Both the position numbers and the translations under genes were made by a program. From an uncultured Clostridia bacterium (GTDB lineage Bacteria; Bacillota; Clostridia; Oscillospirales; Acutalibacteraceae), in NCBI GenBank assembly GCA_947305745.1, contig CAMZEH010000006.1, positions 1 to 51,379 on the forward strand: 51,379 bases of DNA, read 5' to 3'. Positions 35,694 through 43,545 of the stretch are shown piece by piece. The notes under the pieces are model-generated. The model ran no database searches and was not told where the DNA came from. It worked only from the letters and a program-made list of their open reading frames with translations. Each line of letters begins with the position of its first letter. Position 1 is the stretch's first letter.

Positions 35694-37955
35694 CTATATT
35701 CTATCCGAAATAGACGAATTTTTTATAATAATCTTTAGATATTCTACCATATTTTTATCCACGTTTGACTCTGCTATTTCCCAATCGTCAAATTTTTCAA
35801 ATATAAAGCTTTTGAACAATTTCGTAGGAGGTACATCATGTACAATTACATCTCCTGGGGGATTAGTATACTTCACTGCGGTGAACCGCGCCTTTATATA
35901 TGAAAATGCATTGAAAAATTTCGCAGGCAACGCAGTCTTCAGATCCCAACCACTAAGGGACTCAGTGGTATATAGCCACCTATTACTACTGGATTTGATT
36001 TGTTCAATTTCATCAGCATTCAATCCGTTATGTACACACCATTCTCGCAATTGTCCCATATCTGTAATAATATATCCGTAATTAGTATTACCGATACAAT
36101 AATTACTACCGTTACGATAAATATCAACACCAGGTATATGCAATGATGCAGTTAATTCATTAAGATCGATTTTCGCTCTCACCGATACCTGCGAACCTGT
36201 TAAATCCTCAGACGAAAACGTATTCACTATTTCAGATACTTTTTTGCACAGTTTTTCTTTATCAAATTTTGCAAGACTACCGGTAAGCGCCAAACGGTTT
36301 TCATATTGGTTGAAAACTCTTATGTGGCTGGTAGCTGAAATATAGTTACCCTTTCCACTCATACTGTGCGTGTGCCCGGTGACGGACGTCGCTTCAGGTC
36401 CGGAATCTTCCAACTTCACCAATAATGCACTTTTTCCCTCAATTTCAACAAACGAGAACAATATGTGTCCTCTAGATACACCGCCTTTCTCGGGCATATA
36501 CGAATTTATGGGAATATCAAATCCATATTGAAATTGGCATTTGCTGAGTAAATCTGACAAATTATTAATCCACCATGCGCGATTTGCAGGATCCGTTTCC
36601 AAACCAAGCCAAGAAACCACTTTTGTAACTGTATATGATCCAAGCGTTGTGACACCGCTAAGCCAACTTTTACCTTCAACCGGGCGCTTATCCCAATCAT
36701 TTATTTTAACATAATGTGTAGATGTACGAGCGTCAATTCCTACGGCACTACCGTCACCTTCTATTCCAAGCAACTTCCTAAGCTCATCATAATTCATAGA
36801 ATAAGGCAACTCAAACACCAATGTTTCGCCATGCGACAAAACCGAGGTAGCATACTCAGTTCCCGCCTCGGGTCCTGTATACCAAGGTTTTTGTTGGGAA
36901 TACTCGTATCTATTGTCGCTCAATTGAATAAGCGCCAGTATACGTTTTAATACATTTCTTTTAGCTTCGGCCGTACTTTCATCATCAAGTGCTCGTTCTA
37001 TTGCCTTTCTGCTCATAGCTTCATTTATTTCTATAATTGTTTCGTACAATGTACGCACCGCACCTTGCCGAGTAAGATCTTGTCGCTCTAAAAGTGATAA
37101 CATATACAAAAGCATAAAACGCTTTTGCGGATCACACAAATTTTTATCTTGCAAAAAATAATTTCTGATATGTTCCTGAATATCATCACCACAACGAGGA
37201 AATACCTCAATGCAATACTGCAGATACTGCCGCAATTTCGACAAACGTATACCCACAGTGTCTTCATTGGCATTAACGATACTTGCGGCCGGATCCTTAG
37301 GATTTATAATACTACCGATAACATTTTCCCAATTTTCTGATACTTCTGCAGATATATAATCGTCCAGTGATTGATGAGCAGACTCAGCAGCATCGACTTC
37401 CTCGTTTTTGAGTTTTTCCTCTTCTTCAGCTTTTTGCGTAACTATTGTTTTGGTCGGCTCGAACTTGACTTGCCCTTTATTGATTGTACCGTTAGTTTCA
37501 CCTCCGGTTTCGATCGGCTCGAACTCGACTTGCCCATTATTGATTGTACCGTTAGTTTCACCTTCGGTTTCGATCGGCTCGAACTCGACTTGCCCATTAT
37601 TGATTGTACCGTTAGTTTCACCTTCGGTCTTGTCGCCATTTTTGTTTTTTCCGGATATACTGCATGCTCCCCTATTTTTGGTTGTGTAACCGGTTTCAAT
37701 ATTTATGTTGTTTTTACCATCATCCTCCGGTTTCTTATTTTTGAATAGAAGGTACCCTCCTCCGAGCAGCGTTATGCCCAAGATAGGTAATGCTGTCAAT
37801 CCAATTTGTTTGGAGTAATTTTTGAACCATGAAATAAATTTAAAATTATTGCTTTTGGTTTTGGCGGTTACATCACTTGCGTAAATATTGGATATCATAC
37901 AAGATTGAGATAGTAACACAGAGCTTAATAAAACGGATAATATTTTTTTATTCAT
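35694..37955 (-). CDS. Secreted or surface protein of unknown function, 753 aa
   Basis: Signal peptide 1-27 (MNKKILSVLLSSVLL core, cleavage near IYA-SD), then a hydrophobic segment at 51-71 (IGLTALPILGITLLGGGYLLF) that may anchor it. Residues 111-170 are three 20-residue repeats of the type GETNGTINNGQVEFEPIET. An acidic linker follows. About 190-753 is a large domain with no recognised motif; notable are HGETLVFELPYSMNYDEL, a His-rich GHTHSMSGKG and several Trp. It has its own promoter and ribosome site (AAAGGA). Both flanks are pieces of one recombinase gene, so it was inserted there. No function is claimed. Confidence 0.85.
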   Translation of the reverse strand: MNKKILSVLLSSVLLSQSCMISNIYASDVTAKTKSNNFKFISWFKNYSKQIGLTALPILGITLLGGGYLLFKNKKPEDDGKNNINIETGYTTKNRGACSISGKNKNGDKTEGETNGTINNGQVEFEPIETEGETNGTINNGQVEFEPIETGGETNGTINKGQVKFEPTKTIVTQKAEEEEKLKNEEVDAAESAHQSLDDYISAEVSENWENVIGSIINPKDPAASIVNANEDTVGIRLSKLRQYLQYCIEVFPRCGDDIQEHIRNYFLQDKNLCDPQKRFMLLYMLSLLERQDLTRQGAVRTLYETIIEINEAMSRKAIERALDDESTAEAKRNVLKRILALIQLSDNRYEYSQQKPWYTGPEAGTEYATSVLSHGETLVFELPYSMNYDELRKLLGIEGDGSAVGIDARTSTHYVKINDWDKRPVEGKSWLSGVTTLGSYTVTKVVSWLGLETDPANRAWWINNLSDLLSKCQFQYGFDIPINSYMPEKGGVSRGHILFSFVEIEGKSALLVKLEDSGPEATSVTGHTHSMSGKGNYISATSHIRVFNQYENRLALTGSLAKFDKEKLCKKVSEIVNTFSSEDLTGSQVSVRAKIDLNELTASLHIPGVDIYRNGSNYCIGNTNYGYIITDMGQLREWCVHNGLNADEIEQIKSSSNRWLYTTESLSGWDLKTALPAKFFNAFSYIKARFTAVKYTNPPGDVIVHDVPPTKLFKSFIFEKFDDWEIAESNVDKNMVEYLKIIIKNSSISDRI
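37440..37625. repeat. Three 60-bp in-frame tandem repeats
   Basis: Copies at about 37443, 37503 and 37563 with a 60-bp period (shared parts CGATCGGCTCGAACTCGACT and TTGATTGTACCGTTAGTTTC). They encode the three 20-residue repeats of the 753-aa protein. Copies two and three are almost identical, which points to recent expansion. Confidence 0.9.
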
Positions 37956-37987
37956 TATTTTGCGTCCTTTCGCTTATTTACAATTTA

Positions 37988-38016
37988 ATTGTATCACAAC
38001 TTGAATTTAATGTCAA
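37988..38016 (-). promoter_or_regulatory. Promoter of the 753-aa secreted protein gene
   Basis: Minus-strand TTGACA (38016-38011), 17-bp spacer, TACAAT (37993-37988), 33 bp before the ATG. Confidence 0.8.
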
Positions 38017-38200
38017 TGCACAACTTAATTAAAAAACAAGTAATGTTATAGGATTACAATTGATGTGTTAAAAACAGTAAAAAATAAGACTAATAAGGAC
38101 CCCATGTCATGCGGAACTTGCAAACAGCTATAAATATATCTACATTCGTTTTGTATGATACCACCCAAAAGTAGATCGTACAACTATATGCAGTGTTTTT

Positions 38201-38278
38201 CTGCCATATGCAGCCACTTTTTTTCTGATGGGAAGTACATTCTGATACGAACGCACTTTTAAAATTTCTCTTTGCATT
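38201..38278 (-). pseudogene. N-terminal fragment of serine recombinase A
   Basis: ATG 38278 with a strong AAGGAG ribosome site. The frame reads MQREILKVRSYQNVLPIRKK; reading one base short in a run of eight A then gives KVAAYGR, matching the usual start of large serine recombinases (KKVAAYARVS). The homology stops before the catalytic serine. The next homologous residues (SLSAQISHHS) are at about 35,670. The A8 run shows a one-base frameshift; the unshifted frame runs to 38090 as a meaningless 62-aa ORF. Confidence 0.6.
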
Positions 38279-38567
38279 TTCTGCTCTCCTTATGATAAAT
38301 TTTGCAGTTACATATTCCCTCTCATACCGTTTTGTATCAAGCCATTTTAACGATATAGGCTACCAAATATGGGCTCGTACTTCTTAAAAAATTTTGTATC
38401 AATTTTGTCGTACTCGCTTTTTTATCAGCCCTTGTTTTAACATTTAAGCGCACTACAAAGTATCAAAAGAATTTTTGATTACCAAATCACACACTTTTTA
38501 AATTTTTCATTCTGACAATAACGATGATTTTAACCAATATAAATAAAATTACTGTCGGTTACAGCAG

Positions 38568-38600
38568 AAAACCCCGCAGAAAAATGCTGCGAGGTTTTAA
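38568..38600 (-). terminator. Terminator of the exported TrpRS/decarboxylase genes
   Basis: Minus-strand stem AAAACCTCGCAG (38598-38587) with CTGCGGGGTTTT (38579-38568), seven-base loop, T-rich 3' arm. It lies about 65 bp after the stop of the TrpRS-like gene. Confidence 0.85.
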
Positions 38601-38661
38601 TCTTTTACATTTCCATTTAGTGTAGATTGTTTGCGTGTGCGAATTTATTATATCGAAAATG

Positions 38662-40062
38662 TTATTCGCTTTTCCCTTTTTCTTGCGCATAGAATTCATC
38701 TACTGCCGATTCAGTAATTTCCGAAAGCCTCTTTTGATGTTCACTTACAATCTCAATTAATCTGTCAGCTAATAGTTTTTTAGTTTCACCGCAAGTAAGC
38801 TTTCCATCATTAAAGTTTTGATAAATTTGATGTAACTTTTCATCATCCGTTTCAAAGAAATTTAAGTACTGACACGCTACGTCAACAGTAACATCTCCGC
38901 CAAGACGTCTATGGGATTCAAGCGTACCGTCTCCTCTGGAGCCAGAGAAAGCATATTTATTTACTTTTTTCCTAATCTGTTCAGGTGTATCAGTTAAGAA
39001 TATAGTCGATTCAGCCGAAACACTTGAACTCATTTTTCCTGTACTTCTCCCGGCATCAGCATCTCTCTTGTTAAACGTTAAAGGCGGAATAAACTTTCCT
39101 ATAATCGAGCATGGACTGAAAGTATGTTTGACAGGTAACGACACAGATTTGCTTCGTATTCTTTTGTTCATTGTGTCCGATATTTGAGAGGATAATCTAA
39201 AATATGGGTCTTGATCTATTGCATACGCTACCAAACACAGTGCAGGCTTTTTGAAAAGATGAGGGTATGCTTGATAAAATGCCGCTGCGCACTGGTATAC
39301 AGGCCAGTCAATCATTCCCGGAGTTGCCTGATCGTCAAAGCCGAAAATCTTTTGCAAGGTGTGGAACGTTACGCATTTTCTCATTTCAGTTACCAATTCT
39401 TCATACTCTTTGCAAGAGAGCCTGTAATCGTGGTTTGAAAATATAAACGTCTTTTTTGGGTCAAACCCAACAGCTATAATATCTCTTGCGTTTTTCTTGC
39501 CCAAATCATATACCGTCTTAAATTTCATATCTTTAAAGTAAAACTTTTCATCATCGGACATCTGAATTACTACATTACAATCGAAAGCGTCTTGTAGATA
39601 TTTTGTGAACATAAACGGTATCAGATGACCCAAGTGCATAGCATCTGAACTCGGTCCTCTTCCAGTATAAATAAATATCGGACATACAGCTTCAGGGTTT
39701 CTTTCTTTTTCGTCCAAATATTTCTCATAGGCATCGAGAATATCATTAAAATGTCTGTGTGAGAAGAAAATGCCACGTTTAATCCATGGGTGTAGTCCTA
39801 TTGTTTTGCCGGCTCTCCTCATAAGAGATTCCCACCTATACATCAAATCACTGGTTAAAGGTTCAACACCGAATTTTTCCAATACGGCATCATAATCTAC
39901 TGCACCTTCAACTTTCCACGGCGTAATTTGGAAATCACCCGTGCCCGAAGAAACCTCACCTTTTGAACTAGGGTCAAGTTTTGGAGGGTTTGCCTTTACT
40001 GGCTGTATAGTGCTTAATAAAAATATTAATGAAAGTGTAACTGAAACTATTTTTTTAATCAT
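38662..40062 (-). CDS. Eukaryotic-type tryptophanyl-tRNA synthetase with Sec signal peptide
   Basis: 466 aa. Residues 1-24 are a clear signal peptide (MIKKIVSVTLSLIFLLSTIQ, cleavage VKA-NP). From residue 46 the protein follows human cytoplasmic TrpRS almost block by block: ITPWKV, RRGIFFSHR-like KRGIFFSHRHFNDILDAYE, YTGRGPSSDAMHLGHLIPF (HIGH motif HLGH 143-146), IQMSDDEKF, IDQDPYFR, KMSSS at 343-347 (KMSKS equivalent), SSIFLTDT-like STIFLTDTPEQI, NKYAFSG. The catalytic set looks intact. The WHEP domain of vertebrate TrpRS is absent. Export would take it away from ATP and tRNA, so a non-canonical extracellular role is likely (inference). It starts 5 bp after the decarboxylase gene. Confidence 0.9.
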   Translation of the reverse strand: MIKKIVSVTLSLIFLLSTIQPVKANPPKLDPSSKGEVSSGTGDFQITPWKVEGAVDYDAVLEKFGVEPLTSDLMYRWESLMRRAGKTIGLHPWIKRGIFFSHRHFNDILDAYEKYLDEKERNPEAVCPIFIYTGRGPSSDAMHLGHLIPFMFTKYLQDAFDCNVVIQMSDDEKFYFKDMKFKTVYDLGKKNARDIIAVGFDPKKTFIFSNHDYRLSCKEYEELVTEMRKCVTFHTLQKIFGFDDQATPGMIDWPVYQCAAAFYQAYPHLFKKPALCLVAYAIDQDPYFRLSSQISDTMNKRIRSKSVSLPVKHTFSPCSIIGKFIPPLTFNKRDADAGRSTGKMSSSVSAESTIFLTDTPEQIRKKVNKYAFSGSRGDGTLESHRRLGGDVTVDVACQYLNFFETDDEKLHQIYQNFNDGKLTCGETKKLLADRLIEIVSEHQKRLSEITESAVDEFYAQEKGKSE

Positions 40063-40067
40063 TGCGT

Positions 40068-41435
40068 TTATTCTCCTTGAATTGTCTTGTGTAAATTATT
40101 AGCTAATTCTTTTATTATCTCTTGATCTTGATACGGGAATATTATTATATGTGCTTTCTGTTTTCCAAGCTTATCTTTAAAACAGGAAAGTTGATATTTT
40201 TTGCATATTTCATCGCTTGGTGCGTCCACTACAAAAATGTTTGAATTTCCATTTCTTATAAATTCAACATTTTGTTCACGCAAACACTCTGCAAAAAAAT
40301 CAATATTTTTTCTGTAATCTTCCGGGTCGGAGTTTTGCAAAATATCTACCACTTGTTGCCGTGTGGAAAACGGCATTATATCACGGGAACCCGAAGTGGT
40401 GCTATCGGTTTGCCCAATGTAATCTATATGTTTCCCCGAAGCACACTTTCTGCTCAAAAGTACGCTTTTTACATTCGGAACTCCTATGTACTTATGCAAA
40501 CTCGTAGATATAGAGTTTATATTTAGCTCCTTAATATTGGATATGATAGGCGCATCCAACTGGTTGTTAGGTATTCCGCCAAATAAAGCTGCGTCAACAT
40601 GCACATAATAGGGTATATTCTTTGATATTAAATAATCCGTTATTCTTTTAATGTCATCACAAGAACCATATTTGGTAGTACCCCAAGTTAAAACTAAATT
40701 TGCGGGGGAGTGAGTTTCCTTATAATCTTTTTCTATTTGCTTAAATAAAGCATTGCAGTCGATTGATTCATCAGTGTCAGACGTTTGTGGTATTATTCGT
40801 CTGTTGTAATGCTCGGAATACTTATATATGCTGTAATGCGCCGATTCGCAAAAATATAGTATTCCATCAGGATTTTCAGTAAACGCTTCGTTGATACCCC
40901 ATTGGTTACTTTCCGAACCACCGGAAGTTATATATCCCCAGTAATTATCTTCTATACCGAATTTTTCGGCAAATAATCTTAAAATATCTCTTTCGATTTT
41001 TTTGGAGTCCATTTGATAATTACCCACTTCATTAACGTCGCCGCAGTTATTAGCCAAAAAACCATCTTTTTCTATAGATTTCAAAATATCAAAAAGTATC
41101 GATTTTTCGCACATATTTGCGGGGTAACCAAAATGGTGAGTTCTCAATTCTGCGTTTTTCTCATAAAAATTCAAACACTCTAATACTACATCTTTGAGCT
41201 TTTGTAAATCCTTTTCGTTTAGATCAAGAGAAGAAATATATTTATTCATTTTTAGTTTAAATAGTTTATCCAGTGCGATTTTAATATTATTTTTAAGGTC
41301 ATCGCTATTTTCTGACACTTCAACAGCTTCCCTTAAAAGCGAGTAGGGTTTATTGCCATTGGCGCTAACTATAAAATTAGAAAACATAAAGGCTAACGAA
41401 CATATGCTAAGAATTTTTTTAATACTATTATTCAT
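40068..41435 (-). CDS. PLP decarboxylase (histidine decarboxylase family) with Sec signal peptide
   Basis: 455 aa. Residues 1-25 form a signal peptide (NNSIKKILSICSLAFMFSNF, cleavage near VSA-NG). The catalytic domain matches group II PLP histidine/serine decarboxylases: HHFGYPANM (100-108), NNCGDVNEVGNY, YITSGGSESNQWG, His200 stacking on PLP (ESAHYS), Asp281 (YVHVDAALFGG) and the Schiff-base Lys315 (SLHKYIG). The family removes CO2 from histidine in bacteria and from serine in plants; the substrate here is open and could be tryptophan given the neighbours (inference). Export of a PLP enzyme by Sec is unusual. It shares a transcript with the exported TrpRS. Confidence 0.87.
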   Translation of the reverse strand: MNNSIKKILSICSLAFMFSNFIVSANGNKPYSLLREAVEVSENSDDLKNNIKIALDKLFKLKMNKYISSLDLNEKDLQKLKDVVLECLNFYEKNAELRTHHFGYPANMCEKSILFDILKSIEKDGFLANNCGDVNEVGNYQMDSKKIERDILRLFAEKFGIEDNYWGYITSGGSESNQWGINEAFTENPDGILYFCESAHYSIYKYSEHYNRRIIPQTSDTDESIDCNALFKQIEKDYKETHSPANLVLTWGTTKYGSCDDIKRITDYLISKNIPYYVHVDAALFGGIPNNQLDAPIISNIKELNINSISTSLHKYIGVPNVKSVLLSRKCASGKHIDYIGQTDSTTSGSRDIMPFSTRQQVVDILQNSDPEDYRKNIDFFAECLREQNVEFIRNGNSNIFVVDAPSDEICKKYQLSCFKDKLGKQKAHIIIFPYQDQEIIKELANNLHKTIQGE

Positions 41436-41554
41436 ATTTAAAACTACCTCTCATATTTTTTGGGAATTCAACTTACAATCGATACCCACCCCTAAACAGA
41501 GTCAATACAACTACTATCCGGGATAATATTTACCACAAAACAGTATATAATCGT

Positions 41555-42547
41555 TTAGAAATTTAAGTTCATTGCTTCTTTTACTTTCTTTAACGTTTCA
41601 GTTGTAATATCTCTTGCTTCAGATGTGCCTTCGCTTACTATTTTATAGAGAGCACCGATGTCTTTCGCCAATTCTTTTCTTTTTTTGCGTATAGGCTCCA
41701 ATAAATCTTGCAAGACTTCATTTAAATACTTCTTTACGGCTATATCACCGAGCCCTCCGCGTTCATAGTGAGCTTTCATAGCATCTACCTTTTCTTTATC
41801 GGGACTAAATGCATCAAGATAAATAAAGACGGGATTGTTTTCAGTATTTCCGGGATCGCTCACTTTTAAGTGATTTGGATCTGTATACATACTCATAACT
41901 TTCTTTTCGATTTCATCGGGTTCATCTGATAAATAGATTGTATTGCCAAGAGATTTACTCATTTTGGCTTTTCCGTCTATACCGATTAAGCGCGGGGTTT
42001 TGGATAAAATAATTTCCGGTTCGACCAACACATCGCCGTAGTAATTATTAAACCGTCTTACAATTTCACAGGTTTGCTCAATCATCGGTTTCTGATCTTC
42101 TCCGGCGGGCACATAATTTGCTCCGAATGCTGTTATATCCGCAGCTTGACTAACAGGGTAAGCCAAAAATCCTACCGGAATATCTCCCGCAAAATTCTTT
42201 TGTTTGATTTCGTTTTTTACGGTAGGGTTGCGTTCCAATCTTCCAAGACAAACCAAATTCATATAAAACATGGTAAGTTCCGCAAGAGCGGGGATTTGAG
42301 ATTGTATACAAATACTGGTTTTGTTTGGGTCTATACCTATAGACAAATAATCGAGGATTAGTTCGGTTACACTGGATTTTATATCACGGGCTTTATCGGC
42401 ATTATCGGTTAGAGCTTGCATATCAGCGATTAAAACATATTGTTTGTAATCATCTTGCATTTTTACACGATTCTTCAGTGAGCCGATATAATGCCCAAGA
42501 TGCAACTTACCTGTAGGTCTATCACCTGTTAATATAATCTTTTTCAT
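41555..42547 (-). CDS. trpS: Tryptophanyl-tRNA synthetase, bacterial type
   Basis: 330 aa, no signal peptide. HIGH motif HLGH at 16-19 (TGDRPTGKLHLGHY) and KMSKS in GKAKMSKSLGNTIYL near 198. Bacterial TrpRS of the shorter TrpS2-like group. It charges tRNA-Trp in the cytosol. It lies last in a run NSS transporter, Rossmann protein, AEC permease, trpS with gaps of 30-35 bp. Whether this is the only housekeeping TrpRS of the genome cannot be seen; an extra copy may be tied to tryptophan supply or to resistance against TrpRS inhibitors. Confidence 0.92.
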   Translation of the reverse strand: MKKIILTGDRPTGKLHLGHYIGSLKNRVKMQDDYKQYVLIADMQALTDNADKARDIKSSVTELILDYLSIGIDPNKTSICIQSQIPALAELTMFYMNLVCLGRLERNPTVKNEIKQKNFAGDIPVGFLAYPVSQAADITAFGANYVPAGEDQKPMIEQTCEIVRRFNNYYGDVLVEPEIILSKTPRLIGIDGKAKMSKSLGNTIYLSDEPDEIEKKVMSMYTDPNHLKVSDPGNTENNPVFIYLDAFSPDKEKVDAMKAHYERGGLGDIAVKKYLNEVLQDLLEPIRKKRKELAKDIGALYKIVSEGTSEARDITTETLKKVKEAMNLNF

Positions 42548-42577
42548 TATCTGATTCCCCCTAAAAATTTATGATTT

Positions 42578-43513
42578 TTAATTAAATAAAAATATCAATA
42601 CCGGAATTGTGAGTAAACTTAAAATAGTAGATAAAGTAATATTCGCCAAAGTATATCTACTATCAGAATGGTTTATTTTTGAAAATATAACAAGAGAGGA
42701 CATACTCGGCAAAGCCAAAAGGACGAGAATAACTTTAATCTGGTCCGTAAAAGCCCCCGCTTGTTTGCATATTAAAAACAATAGTATAGGTATAATAAGC
42801 ATTTTGATTATAACAATCAAATATGCGTCAATATTTTTAAACATGCTCTTTTTATCTGTAAAGAAAAACAAACCTCCCACATAAATAAGAGCCAAAGCGG
42901 TAGTAAGATTCCCGACTTGTGAAAAAGCTTGGTGCAAAAGGTTTGGAAGTCTGAAACCTAACATTAAGCATATTACCGCCAAAAAAATTGAAACTACCGA
43001 AGGATTGATTATATTCTTAAACTCTTGGAAAAAGCCTTGACTTTCACCGGATTTAATAGGTTTGGTAAGCCATATACCAATAGTCCATAGCAAAAGCTGA
43101 TCTATAATCATACACCCTGAAATATAGATTATACCCGATTGTGGAAACAATGATAAAATTAAAGGTATACCGATAAAACCGGTATTTCCAAACACAAATG
43201 TGGCTCTAAACAGATTTTTATGTTCATCTTTTATTTTGAAAATCTTTATTACAAAGCCACTAACCAAAAACAATAATCCGATTACAATCGGATACCAGAG
43301 AAAGATAGGCGTAATATCTTTTAGAGCATCGATTTTAGGACCGTTAGTTATAGTTGTAAATAACATAAGCGGCATAGTTACATTAACAATAAACTTAGCC
43401 AAGCTATCCAGATCAGAAGATCTTATTATTTTAAGCTTTGCCGATAAAATACCCACCACATAAATAAATGAAAATAAGAATAATTGATTGGAAACTATAG
43501 ATAATTCTTTCAA
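42578..43513 (-). CDS. AEC-family (auxin efflux carrier-like) permease
   Basis: 311 aa with about ten membrane helices in two five-helix halves. FVFGNTGFIGIPLI near 110 is the hallmark of the AEC/bile-acid-sodium fold group, and IVNVTMPLMLF marks the first half. Bacterial members move organic acids or amino acid derivatives; plant PIN members export indole acetate. The tryptophan-related neighbours make an indole compound a reasonable guess, but this is inference. It is 30 bp upstream of trpS. Confidence 0.83.
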   Translation of the reverse strand: MKELSIVSNQLFLFSFIYVVGILSAKLKIIRSSDLDSLAKFIVNVTMPLMLFTTITNGPKIDALKDITPIFLWYPIVIGLLFLVSGFVIKIFKIKDEHKNLFRATFVFGNTGFIGIPLILSLFPQSGIIYISGCMIIDQLLLWTIGIWLTKPIKSGESQGFFQEFKNIINPSVVSIFLAVICLMLGFRLPNLLHQAFSQVGNLTTALALIYVGGLFFFTDKKSMFKNIDAYLIVIIKMLIIPILLFLICKQAGAFTDQIKVILVLLALPSMSSLVIFSKINHSDSRYTLANITLSTILSLLTIPVLIFLFN

Positions 43514-43545
43514 AATTCACACGCCTATCTCTTTAAAATTAAAAA

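Larger units (their letters stand above)
37956..38661. other. Long intergenic stretch with recombinase start and repeated TTTTGTAT motif
   Basis: Holds the promoter of the 753-aa gene, the decayed N-terminus of a serine recombinase (38201-38278) and the terminator of the exported TrpRS gene. The motif TTTTGTAT(C/G)A occurs at 38150, 38331 and 38393. These could be crossover-site relics of the recombinase, which often sit beside its 5' end. No other ORF is supported. Confidence 0.45.

Noticed and set aside
37442..37699. 85-aa minus-strand ORF made of KPKVKLTVQSIMGKSSSSRS repeats
   Set aside because: An alternative frame of the 60-bp repeats in the 753-aa gene; repeated DNA keeps all frames open. 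No ribosome site.
35694..37955. Lipoprotein signal in the 753-aa protein (SQSC near residue 19)
   Set aside because: The residues before Cys19 do not fit a lipobox; a normal signal peptidase I site at IYA-SD is better.
38090..38278. 62-aa ORF with a strong ribosome site as a real gene
   Set aside because: After residue 20 its sequence is meaningless, while a one-base shift in an A8 run restores a recombinase N-terminus; treated as a pseudogene fragment.
41436..41554. Promoter TTGACT/TATCGA before the decarboxylase gene
   Set aside because: Spacer is only about 15 bp and the -10 is poor; an internal promoter is possible but not supported enough to annotate.
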